Positions 21,596 to 33,339 of a stretch of DNA of 64,000 nucleotides are shown in pieces. Source of the stretch: Azolla caroliniana (Eukaryota; Polypodiophyta); assembly GCA_043228905.1 (NCBI GenBank), contig JBHGNT010000003.1, positions 4,898,001 through 4,962,000 on the forward strand, written 5' to 3'. Position 1 is the first letter of the stretch. Every line of letters starts with the position of its first letter. The notes under the pieces were generated by a model. That model made no database searches. It had not been told where the DNA came from and worked only from the letters and a program-made list of their open reading frames with translations. The translations under genes were made by a program, and so were the position numbers.

Positions 21596-22267
21596 TTGAG
21601 GTACATCAAGAAGATGAATGGGATGCTCCTCGCATTGACTCCTTCCAACATGTTTCCTACATAAATCCTTCTTGGTGGGTGAAACCCTACTCTCATTAGT
21701 CCAAAATATTGTGATTATATCCTTGATTTCTGATGTTATGGCTATCATTGGCTTACATCTTGTTGTTAGCTTTAGCAGACTAGTTCCTTCACCCGAGGAA
21801 ACTATTCGGTTCAATGTATTGTACACACTTTTTCTACTAACACCAATTACCTTAGATAGCACACAGATGTTAATATCGTCAACATCACTATTAAGTAACA
21901 TCATTAGACTAGACCTTTTTAAGACAAGATCATCTTCTGACCTGCTCATGGATACGAAACTATTACAAAGATTATTTACTAGTACAGATGTTATGTTTGC
22001 ATTATGACCATCACAATCAACTAACTCCTTTATCGATGGATCATTTAATATTCCATAAAGTACTACCTTCTTGTCTTCATTGCTGATGTGCTTAGTTTGA
22101 GCATTGAAATAGTCTACATCCTTTCTCTCTATGATAGTAGTCTCATTACTTCCATTCTCAGTGATATTTAGACCTATATCCCAACCAATACTACCTTTAC
22201 CTTTAGTAAGTGTGGCTTTCGTATCCTTCAACAATTGACAATGTTTTCTTCTTCTTTTTCTGCCCAA
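21596..22267 (-). pseudogene. T1 copy 2, exon a (open frame)
   Basis: Minus-strand frame starting MGRKRRRKHCQLLKDTKATL, with a basic N-terminus and a helix-turn-helix-like segment (SKVIGVSRKSVYNTLNRIVS). It ends at CAA|GTATTT, the same splice donor as copy 1. It is intact here and lacks the roughly 26-bp deletion of copy 1. The gene as a whole cannot work: its intron carries the 8.96-kb transposon and exon b is truncated by the copia fragment. The product role (DNA-binding N-terminus of a transposase) is inferred. Confidence 0.65.
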
Positions 22268-22499
22268 TACTTTCGTATCGCTTGTTGTGTCATGATAGCG
22301 TCATCCCTATCTTGATGATCATTGAGGGGTAATTCTAAACACCCTCCTTCCCCTTCCATTTGGCTTGACAAGTTTAAACCCTAATTTTCCCGAAAAAAAG
22401 ACACGTATTAAAGATGGCTATGGGCAACAACTATACACAAAAATATTCCGCAATACACAAGATTATACAGAACAATACACAAGATAATCAATAGACAGA

Positions 22500-23530
22500 A
22501 TAGTTATTCAAATCCAAGATCGAACAATGGCGGTAATCTAGGCCCGAATAGTGGCGGCAACTGAGTGTAGAATGGCGGTAGTGGAGGAGTGAACTCCGTT
22601 TGATCGAACTGTTTTGACAATCCAGGACCGAACAATGGCGGCAACTGAGTGTAGAATGGCGGTAGTGGAGGAGTGAACTCCGTTTGATCGAACTGTTTTG
22701 ACAATCCAGGACCGAACAATGGCGGCAATTGAGTGTAGAAGGATGGCAATGGAGGAGTGAATTCCGTCGGATCGAACAATGGCAAATGGTGCTTGGGACG
22801 CACAGTGACGACAACTGAGAGTAGAATGGCAACAGTGGAGAAGGAATGAACTCCTTTGGATAAAAAAGTGGCCGCAATACACCACCGAACAGTAGTGGCA
22901 ACTAAGTGTAGAATGATGGCAATGGATGAGTGAACTCCGTCAAATCGAACAGTGGCAGATGATGCTTGGAACACACAGTGACGACAACTGTGACTACAAT
23001 GGCGGCAGTGGAGAAGGAGTGAACTCTCTCAGATCGAAAAGTGGCAGTAATACACAACCGAACAGTAGTGGCAACTAAGTGTAGAATGATGGCAATGGAT
23101 GACTGAACTCCGTCAAATCGAAAAGTGGCAGCAATCCAAGACCAGTCACCGAATAGTAGCGGCAACTGAGTGTAGAATGATGGCAATGGAGGAGTGAACT
23201 CCGTCAGATCGAACATTGGTAGATGATGCTTGGAACGCACAGTGATGGAAATTGAGAGTAGAATGGTGGCAGTGGAGAAGGAGTTAACTCAGTCAGATCG
23301 AAAAGTGGCAGTAATATACGAACTTCACAGTAGCGGCAACTGAGTGTACAATGGCGGTAATGGAGGAGTGAACTTGGCAGATGATGCTTGTATTGAACAA
23401 TGGCCACAACTGAGTGTAGAATGGCGGCAATGGAAGAGTGAACTCCGTCGGATCGAACAGTGGCAGATGATACTTAGACCACTCAATGTCGGTAACTAAG
23501 TGTAGAATGGCGGCTATGGAGGAGTGGACT
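22500..23530. repeat. 84-bp-type minisatellite upstream of T1, copy 2
   Basis: Homologous to 3390-4320 but with one more perfect 84-bp unit at its left side (period exact at 22571, 22655 and 22739). Read on the minus strand the perfect units give a 28-aa repeat containing FYTQLPPLFGPG. The unit-number difference between the copies shows that it still mutates by slippage or unequal exchange. I do not call a gene. Confidence 0.85.
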
Positions 23531-23724
23531 CAATAGGGTTTAGCAACAGTGGTAGTAATCTAAGCCAGAATACTCAACCAAAGATGGCCCACATGATGTG
23601 GCAAAGGATCATGCATAATGGACCTAGGAATTCGATATATAATTTATGGTGCACATATCAATTTATGTTGCACGTTTATGTTGCACATTTATGGTACTCA
23701 TTTATATAATTAAAACTCTCTACT

Positions 23725-23830
23725 ATTTTCAATGGTAGCTTTTTGCATAGCTAATTTATTAATGGTAGCTTTTTGCAAAAATGACTATTTATCAATGGTA
23801 GCATTTTGCATAGCTAATTAGCTATGTCAA
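23725..23830. repeat. Short direct repeats at the right side of T1 copy 2
   Basis: Same AATGGTAGCTTTTTGCA / TAGCTAATT series as 4480-4625. The third Roco unit (53.6 kb) lacks everything to the left of about 23865, which fits T1 being an insertion into the spacer. Confidence 0.5.
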
Positions 23831-23859
23831 GGACATGGCTAATTGTTTCCACTCGCATG

Positions 23860-26800
23860 CTTTCACCCATGTAATATATTTCCTCATAAGTAAAACAATA
23901 TTTAATAGAAGAATTAAAAAGTATATATATGTAATCAAATTGAGCACAAGGATTCTATTAGGCTAATTCCTACATCTTATCAAATTCTTAAATCTCATCC
24001 CTAATGTCATACATTACATCCCTAATAAGTTTTTATATCATTTATATGGGTTCTTCCTTCTCACCTTGTAGAATGCATTGAATTAGATTCTCTAGGCATA
24101 ACCTAGATTTTCAAATAGTAAAAAACAGGAATGAACATATCAAGAAGAGCAAGATCTGTAAACAACATAGCTACTTCAACAAACCCTTAGAGGATGTGGG
24201 CTTGTGAACTTGCTCATGAACTTCAACTACATCAAGGGAATGAGACAAGCATAAATGTTGTTTCTTCAACTAAGAGATCTATGGAAATTAGTAGTGTGTG
24301 TGACTCCATTGAAATAGTGGTCATGCAAATGGTCCAAGTCGATGAATGAGAGTAATGGCATTCGAGACTCCATAATCATAACCCAAAACTCAATATTTAT
24401 GAATTCAAAGTGTTGGGCAGCACACAATTTCGAAGTTTTATTAAATGGCATACTCTTGATAATCTATTAGCTAAAAGAACAACTAAAACAATTGTTACAA
24501 CATACTAGCTTAGCTATATATCAGTGTTTCTTGTGAGGTCTATTGGCATTTCTACTTGACATTTACTCTTGTAGGGAGACTCTTGACATTTACTAAACTG
24601 GGCACAGCAACAGAATTTTCTCTCAAAAGAAATGTGAGAAATTAGTAGTTCTTACTGATTTTCCATTGAGCTTTCTGTTAATTTTCCATTGAGCTTTCTG
24701 ATCTTACACCCAAAGTACAGTAATTTACAAGTCAAACAGGATGCAAATGCTCAGTATGATAATTAATTTTCTGACCTCAAGAACTGGCTTGTACTTACAG
24801 TTGACAGAATAAATGCAAGGAGTGAGAAGACAATGAATACTGGAGAGATGCTTAGGATAGCAATTCTTAGGTGATGGTGAAGAAAAGACAATGAATACAT
24901 TTGGGATCAATTTATCTGGTTGCATACCTACACCCAACTGTAGGGAGAGGGAGACCCATCTAAATTGACTGATTTCCAATAAAAAAGACCCCAAATATCT
25001 ATGATATCTGTGAAACCACTAAATTATACATTAATTAACTCTTGGGACATTAAAAATTTGCCCATTAAAGAATATGAATCAAAACTCCTGGGAATAGAAG
25101 AATAGAACAGAGATGGAAACTGTAGGAATCCAATGAATCAAAGCCTACATTCAACAATACGTATAAAATTTGCATCTCTTCTATAAATCACCATATGCAT
25201 CCTTAGTTTGCTCACACAGAGATACCTTCCATATACATGGTTCACCCTACTTGTAGTACCTGCCAGTCCTGTCACACGTCCGTTTCTTCCCAAGTTAATT
25301 GAGCCTCTAAGTATACACCATCGAAAGAGTTATATATGCTGGTTCATGTGGAGTACTACATCAGATTGTCTACAATTTCTGAGCCATAGTATTTAGAGGT
25401 TCATACAAAATTTGAGGGTACAAATCGAGAAATCAGAGTTTCAGAGCATAATGTTGATTAGAAACATATTTCTGAAAATAGAAGTTTGACATTGGGAGCA
25501 TAATGTTGATTAGAAGCTTATTTCTGATAATAGACGTGATCATGTCAAATGGAGAGGAACAGATCGTTTTGGCAATGTGACTGCTAAACAATAGATACTT
25601 TCCAAGAAGGCAGAAGAGATGGGAAGACCTGTCATATTTCTAAACTGCCAGGAGTATGCAAGATGCTAAATTTCATCTTGCTATGCGGCTTTGAATCGAT
25701 GACATTTTCTCATTGGCTTGACAGGCTTACTTTATAATTTTTCTCGTAAACATTTGCAACTAAGAATAATTGTCCCGTTTTGTAACTGATATTAAACAAC
25801 CTTATTCATGTATTCGAATTAAGTTTGCAATGAGATTTTCTGAGTAAATGCATATGTTGCACAGGGTGCACATCTTTCTCTCAATTGAAGTTTTATCTCT
25901 TGATCATCCAATGGAATTATATCTCCTCCCTTCAGTAATTATCTTAACAAAGAAATTAGTGGCTTAATTCTTGTGCTTCATCAATGATGTTGATAACCAG
26001 CCTCTGATTATATGAAAATGCATGGACTTTCCACAGTGAAATAGACTTTATAAATCGCAGTCATAATATACTCAACCTTAACATTTCTTGTTTCCTGATT
26101 TGAACATGATATGGGGTAACATGTGCTTGTCATTATTGGCAGAAATCATGATCAGATGAAACAGGTTGACAGTGACTCGAGAATCTAATTTATAATTTGT
26201 TGAATCTCTAGAGTAGGTGGTATATATAATTACTTCAGAAACTCAGATTTTCACAATGCTGAAGCTGAGAAACGTGAGCATCATTCAATGGGGTAGCAAG
26301 AAATTTCGTCAAAATTTCGTCAGAATCCTACCTGTAGGTTCCAAATGATTTAACAAACTTAAAAAGTTCAAACGATATCCAAGCAACCTGGCATATCTTT
26401 GGGAAAATTTTCATTCAAGGAAAGTTTCAACTAAGAGTTTAACAAAAATAAATTTGCCTTTGAATTTGTTGGCTGAATTATCTGTCCAAGTTATCATGTC
26501 CAGTCAAGGACATCTTGGTTAACATATTTCAAAAAGCGTTCCAAAGTATTACAATAGGGTTCTCTTATGACATCCGTTCTCAACTTATTAGTGCAGATCT
26601 CTCAACAAGTCTCTTATTCCATGCAATACCTTTAAGATCTATGCTGGAGCTCCAATCTGAAAACTACAAAAATTATATGAAGAGAGAAAGAAAGACACAA
26701 CTATAATCTGCAAGGGAACATGATATTTAAATCCATGCAATGCCTTGAAGATCTATGGTACCAAATGTTGTTACACTAAATTAATAAAATCAAACTTCAC

Positions 26801-28085
26801 AAGGTGAACTTAGTGTATGTAAAACCTTTTTTTTATAACTAAGTGGGGCCTAATCAAACAAGAGAATAGAAGAGATAGTTATTGCCTCGGAGGGGCTCTT
26901 CTTTTTCTTTTATTGTCTTTGTAGTGTAAACCCCTAATGTCACATAAGCGATAGAGGGTAAGAAAAGCCAACACTTGGTGATGACATGTAAAATCAATAA
27001 AATCCCTCATCTTTCCTCGCATTCATTTATTTGTGTTTTGACATTAAAATCTATAGTTAAAATCAATGGAATTCCTTCTTTTCTCATTCATATTGAACAT
27101 ATTTGTCATTGGGACATGAAAATATGGTTTCAACTTATTAGAATATTAATACTAGAAATAAGACGTTATTATAAATAACAAACATATTATAAATAAAGAA
27201 ATCAGAATAACTATTGTAACCACCTATTAGCGTAACTTTTGTTCACACAACATTTAGTTACAAAGTTATATTCATGTGAGTTTTGATCACAATGAACATT
27301 CCAATTACAAACTTCCCAATGATCTTGTTGGAGTTGGATATATAGGCTATGTTATTTGAAGAGGTAGGTCTACGGGTAAATTCGTTACTGGAAAGACAAA
27401 AATGCCCCTTACCTCATTCATTCATTCATTCATTCATTCATCATTAACTTATATTTGTGTGTCGGTAATGGGAATTATACAATGATATATGTTAATGTTG
27501 GGCATAGTTTTATAACTTTACTTTCTATGTTTTTGAATCTTCTACTTACCTACGGAACCCTTTTTCCTATAATTGGCCCACAAGATGACCTACATATTAT
27601 CCTAATTTCCTTAGTGACCAAGCAAAAAGTCATGCAAAGGGAAAGGAAACACGACAATAAATTGAAAAGACAAATAATACGCGGAGACTTTCGAGAGACG
27701 ACAAAGATGCTAAAAGGAAATACAAATGGCATGTGCATCAATCAATGAAATTCGTCTTTTTTCTCACTCATATGGAATATGTTTATGTGATTTGAACCAT
27801 TCAAATATAGTTTGAAGTGCATTTCATCAAACACTCTAATGAAGAAATCAGCTTTAGGCTTTAGCTATGGAACATTCTAATGAAGAGATGAACTTTAACT
27901 ATCCTTCTATCCACCTCAGTGCATCAAAACATCAACTTTTTGGATGGCTCCAAAAGTGGATATTAATTTGCATTAACTTTTCTCGGATCAACCAAGTTGA
28001 TGAGAAAGCTCAACTAAGTGGTGCCCAAAGAGCGAAGGAAAGGGAGACAAAGCCATCATGTGATACCTCATAAATACCAAATAAA
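23860..28085. repeat. Roco intergenic spacer, copy 2
   Basis: Closely matches 53598-58120, and in part 4640-6678. Compared with copy 3 it lacks about 400 bp at roughly 24590. It contains a duplicated TTTTCCATTGAGCTTTCTG (about 24660-24700) and an (ATTC)n tract (27415-27441). The only ORF conserved between copies (24725-24994 minus, 89 codons) has no recognisable domain and sits in sequence that is uniformly similar, so I do not call it. Confidence 0.85.
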
Positions 28086-28484
28086 TCAGTAGAACACATC
28101 CCATGATACAATGTGGATATCAAACATTGCCAGATATGATGTTCACACTACCGTAGGATATGGTATGAAACAAAACATATCCCTACGACATATGATACGG
28201 CATCACCATTACTCACATGAATGTAGATGGATATATACATACAATGGAGAAACTTTAATTAACCCCCATCCCAAAATCTACATATACAAGACATGGAACA
28301 CTTAGAAACGTCAACCAACATAATGCGAGACGTTCACAAATCTTCCTCTTATAATATCTACTACTAATTGTATTTTGTAAAAAATAAAAAATCCACTCCA
28401 TAGATACATATAATCAAGTCCTAGATGAGGGACGGCAAGGAAAAGGAAAACGAGAAAAAGAAACCTCTGTCCACACAGTTTTCT

Positions 28485-28521
<37 letters not shown>

Positions 28522-28594
28522 CAGTTAGTTACCCACATTCGTCGTCGTTTTATTAAATCCGTCCATTCTCTTCTCTTCTTGTTCATCGTCTTCC
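28086..28594 (+). promoter_or_regulatory. Upstream region of Roco gene A
   Basis: From about 28153 this is alignable with the upstream region of gene D (58121-58560), so it is shared by both intact genes. It has a TATA-like CTTATAATATC (about 28340) and a (GACA)n tract at about 28493-28525, within 100 bp of the ATG and probably in the 5' leader. D has a shorter (GACA)n. Repeat length near the leader may modulate expression; that is inference. Confidence 0.45.
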
Positions 28595-31500
28595 ATGGAG
28601 AAAGAGCACCTCCCACCCCCTCACAAACTCATCCAGACGATGTTGCGATCTTATGAGATCAGAGAAGCGCTGGAGAAATCGACAGCAGCTCTTCTCAACC
28701 TCTCATCCTCAACCCCTCGTGATCTGCTCATTAAGCTCGCCGATACCACCAAACTTAGAGAGGGAAAAAAGAATGGGATAGGCTATGATTCATATGGTGA
28801 AGAACGTGGAGCTGGGGAAGTATGGGGGAGGAGCAGAGACACGATGTTGGATGTGGGAGATGCTCAGCTCACTACTACAGTTACGGACCATTTCTCACTG
28901 CTACGGATGGCCATCCTCACTGCTGTCGCCAATCTCACCGGACGACCTCTCCATCTCCTTTTGCAGGATGAATTCAATCTCATAGATGAGGAGGACAGGG
29001 GTTGGGTGGAGGCTCTCTCTCTCGCTGCAGATCGTCATCTGCTTAAGCTCCTCAATGTTGAGAATCTCTTCCTAGTCCATGGTACCACCCCATGGCTGAA
29101 GGAAGATGTAATGATCTCACTTTATGAGTCATATGTCCCTCATGAAAGATGTGGAGCTTGGGAATGGGGGAGCAGAGACATGATGTTCGATTTGGGAGAC
29201 ACTACAGAACAACAACGGATGGCCATCCTCACGGCTGCCGCCAATCTCACCGGTGGAGCTGTCCATCTCCAGTGGAAACTCACGAAAGAGGAGGAGAGGG
29301 GTTGGGTGGAGGCTCTCTCTCTCGCTGCAGATCGTCATGCGGGCCCCACCACCCTCCTCATCAGCTCATATAAATGCAGGGATGCTCTTTTGAGTGCCCT
29401 CAAGAAAAATAAACGCCTCAAACATCTCTCCCTTCAGGGTATGCATATGAGCGATGAGTGCGTGGAGGTGTTACACGACTTCACCTCCCTCACCTCCCTC
29501 CACCTTCACCGTGTGACAGTATCCAAAGAGTTTGTGGGGAAATTGGCGGAGCTTCATCCCTCGTATTCACCCCTCGCAGCCTCTCTCCAGAGACTGCACC
29601 TACATGAGTTACCCATTGACTGGAGAAGGAGCACTGGTTTCCTGCGTCACTGGCCACAGCTCAAAGAGCTCTCTTTAGTAGAAAAATGGCAGCTGATGCG
29701 TTTATTCGGTAAGCTAGCACTGCCAAAGGAAGATATGACAGAGGAGGTGCTAATAGATTTCATGGATCAGCTAGCACCCCCAAAGAAAGGGGCGGAGACA
29801 GTTGGAAGCACCCTCCCTTCATCTCCTCCTCAATTATACAGCCTTCAATTACATTTCTACCTGTCTTTGATGCGCGGATCTGCAACTGCTGCGGTGGTGG
29901 ATGCACTTTCTCGCTCCGGCCTTCCTTTCCTCGAACCTGTTGACCTAGCCCTTGACAGCGCGGCGCAGATGTGGAGGAACCAACGCAATTACATGTTGGG
30001 ATCAGACTTGAAACGAGTGCCTGCGACGTCCATCCGATTGTTCATCTGCGGAGATCCATTCGCAGGTAAAAACATGAATGACCACACTCTCTCAAATATG
30101 GAAATTCAAACAAAATAGATTGATGAGGATAAACACTAACTAACACTTACACTGCATTTTGTTTGGCGCAGGAAAGACTACCCTTGTATCCACCATGCGT
30201 TCCATCTATGGGCGAAAGAGGGATCGGGCGAGATCCCTGTTGACCACCCTGTTTACTGGAGAACGAACAAAAGGAATCGAGGTGCAGGCTATAAAAAAGG
30301 ATGGAATCCGAGTGTCTGTGTGGGACATGGCAGGCCAACAACAGTTCCACGCATTCCATGACTGCATGTTCCCAGACATAGGAACCAGCTCTTATCAGTT
30401 CCCATCCATGTTCATGTTCGTGTGGAGCCCCATGTATAGCGAAAATAGCTACAGAGGAGCAAAGAAAAAAGAGACTGACTTCACAACAAGCTTCAGGTAC
30501 TGGCTTCGGTTTCTCGCCTCCAAAAGCCGTCAGTCCACGATCCCTCTCAGAGTGATCGTGGTATTCACGCGAGCCGACCAAATGGAGTTTGTTACTAGCG
30601 CTCTCTTACATTCCATCGATTCACTCCGATCAGATTTTCAAATGGTGATTGATATCCTCCAGCCTCCTTTCCATGTGGATGCCAGGAAGAATGACGCTGT
30701 CAAAGATGTAGCAGAAACTGTCTTCAGCAATGCCAAAGATATACTCCAAGGTATTCAGCTCTACGACATCTGCACACAGGTAAGCAAACAGTTATCAAAC
30801 CATTTGGAAAACAAAAATGAACGAATCATTACATGGGAGAAATTCAGTGAAATCTGCCATATGGGTCTTCAACATTCCAATACCACCAGTGATAAAGCAA
30901 AGTTAAATGCAATAGCAATGACCTTGAACGAGTCCGGTAACATCATATACATAAACGGAATCCAACACATCATTCTTAATCCCCATTGGTTTTGCAATGA
31001 GATCATGGGCACCCTCATTCATTTCCCAAACTCTAAAGCACATTCTAAAGTGAAGGATACTATTATATTTGAGAAAGGATACATCCCTAAACGTGTCCTG
31101 GAAGAGAAGTTTGAATCCATTACCAAATCTAAAGCGGAGGGTTCCCTGCTGGTACAATTGATGGAATCCATGCACTTATGTTGTAAAGTCCCCAACAGCA
31201 GCGGAGATAAGATCTTTATTCCTGCCATATTGTCCAAGGATGTGGATGGGGAACAACTCCAATGGGCATCAAAGTGTGAAAGCTATTTAGATGATGATAA
31301 TGGCATGTTTGTGTATATGGGCAGAAGGTTAGAATGTGAGGACAATGCCCTTACCTTTCTTACTCCAGGATTGTTTCCAAGGATTCAAGTGTTATTTAAT
31401 AATATCTTCCAATCTCAGGATGACAAAGCTGAGGTCACACTCGGCAAAGATTTTATATCCATATTTTTTCAAGACATGGAGATCATTATCGTTTTCTGCC

Positions 31501-32852
31501 AAGCAAAATCGAACCATGTGATAGATGTGTTGGTTCGGGCTCATCAAAATATTAATAATGAAAAGCATGCACTGAGTATCTTAGCTTTTGTTCAAAAGCA
31601 TATTATTAACATCGTGATCAAAATATGCGCACAACCTAGTGGCGTCCAAGGGGTTACATTGATCGAGAGCGTCATCCGCCCCGATTGCTTATGCGATCCA
31701 TCAAGGGCACAAGATAGAGAAGGTCAATGCCTAGAAATAACTTATTTGAAGAAAGAACTTTGGAATAAACTCGAGCAAGGCAAGGATGAATCGTATGTTT
31801 GGAAAATGACTAAGTTAAAGCCACATTGTCTAAGAAATAACTTAATTGTTCTCTTGGGTTCAGAGTATTATGAGGAGGTCCTCTGGTCATTTAAACAATG
31901 GCTTGCAGTGGATGTAAGGGATGAATTGTTGGAGGATGATTATAATGTCAATGAATCTGGGGAATATCAAAGTTCATGTGAAAATGTGATCATGACGAGC
32001 TTGCAAGAAAATGGCTTGGTGCAAGAATGTCAAACATTAGAAGAGGCAATAAAGTTTCTGGCAACGTCAATTTTAAGTTTACGTCATAAGGTGGATGTCA
32101 TTCATGAAGAGGTCCTCAAGGTACATGATAAGATGGATCAAATGACCAAGAAGCTAGATGAAATGCATAAAGAAATTCAATTTATGAGGAAAGATGTTAT
32201 GAGCAATGTTGAGAAATCTACACGCAAACTATTGAAAATGGCTCTAGAAAATGAGGCGGAGAAACAACTCCCTTGTGTTGCCGTGCTTACAACTAAATAT
32301 TCTGAATCAACCATTGAGAAACTTTTGACATGGGTGCCTAAAGTACTAAGAGGGAAAATTGTGAGAATCCAATTATATTGTGAAGATAGAAATTTGATAC
32401 ACCCGGTGGAAAACCAATTTGGTATCACCCTGACGTCTTTGTCAGACTCTCAAAAAGAAACTCTAGAAAGAGCTCTTCCATATATCAAGGGTTTCTTACA
32501 TGTTTTGACTATAGCTACAAGACTCGGTGTTTCCTCCGTGGCACCTCTGGTAAGATCTTTGGTACCTGATTGCACACGTTACATCGAACTACCAAAACGA
32601 TATCCTATGATACAAAGACATACAAAGAAATTAAAAAAAGATACGTTTCTCAGTACATTAGAGTGTGCTTCCAAAGAGTGGCAAAAGTGCTTAGCCTCTA
32701 TATTAAAAGAAAATGGAGGTCTAACAGATGAAAATATAGCTAAGAAGTTTGGTCTCCAACGTGCCATCTATACTCAAACTCCTGGGAGTACTCAAGTTGC
32801 ATGGTTATGTCAGACACACTACAAAGGAAAAACACCTTTCCGGTTAGGTTGA
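28595..32852 (+). CDS. Roco gene A: LRR-Roc-COR protein (1,383 aa, two exons)
   Basis: Exons 28595-30065 and 30172-32852. The phase-1 intron splits the P-loop codon: GDPFA + G|KTTL. The protein has an N-terminal duplicated module, leucine-rich repeats of RNase-inhibitor style (about residues 255-440), a Roc GTPase (P-loop GDPFAGKTT ending at 494; switch WDMAGQQQFH from 541; TRAD at 623-626 in the NKxD position) and a COR region with LNESGNIIYINGI and WFCNEIMGTL. A coiled coil follows (VLKVHDKMDQMTKKLDEMHK), then a conserved C-terminal domain ending THYKGKTPFRLG. No kinase domain follows COR, as in plant TORNADO1-type Roco proteins and unlike LRRK2. Roco proteins are GTP-regulated dimeric scaffolds; the role here (development or immune-like sensing) is unknown. 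Confidence 0.9.
28720..29340 (+). repeat. Internal duplication in exon 1 of Roco A
   Basis: About 28720-29032 and 29031-29340 both run from a DLL-KL start through MAILTA-ANLTG to RGWVEALSLAADRH. Gene D has one copy. The duplication is in frame, adds about 100 residues ahead of the LRRs, and explains most of the 116-aa length difference between A and D. Confidence 0.8.
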
Positions 32853-33339
32853 ACCAGATTGTGTGGTGTGTATTCGACTTAATAACATTCTCTTGTTTGT
32901 TTGGAAAGTCTTCTTTTATTGTAAACTTCTATGTGCACTTCCTTCACCAATCCTAAAATATTGGGTTTTGTGACTAATCTCAAGCTTGTTTGTGGATTTG
33001 AAACAAGCATACAATATGTTATTTTCTAATCAACTTGTCTCTTCTAGGTATGTGCAGGAAACACATATCTCTCTCTTGATAGGAGTTGTATCATTTTAAC
33101 GAGATAAAATTAACAAGAGTGATGAGGCTAACAACTTCCCAAGCTCTACCAAGTGGAGGCTAATACTCTATGACTTACTATGTATGCACTGGTGCACTTA
33201 GGTTAGTCTTGTTTGTGAAGATTATTTGATGTTACTCCACGTATTGTGCAGCATAAGTGTGACTGCCTAGAAGACCTGTGATTACATTTGTTTGTTCTCA
33301 TTAAAAGCAATTCTTAATGTTTCACATATGTGTGTCCGA
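32853..33339. other. Roco A 3' flank
   Basis: Homologous to the 3' flank of pseudogene B (35561-36330). It ends at GTGTGTCCG, where the B fragment begins. In B's own flank the same GTGTCCG continues into unrelated AT-rich DNA. No gene is seen. Confidence 0.75.

Noticed and set aside
24725-24994. 89-codon minus-strand ORF, same at 54849-55118
   Set aside because: Conservation equals that of the surrounding duplicated spacer; no motif or splice signals. Not enough for a gene call.
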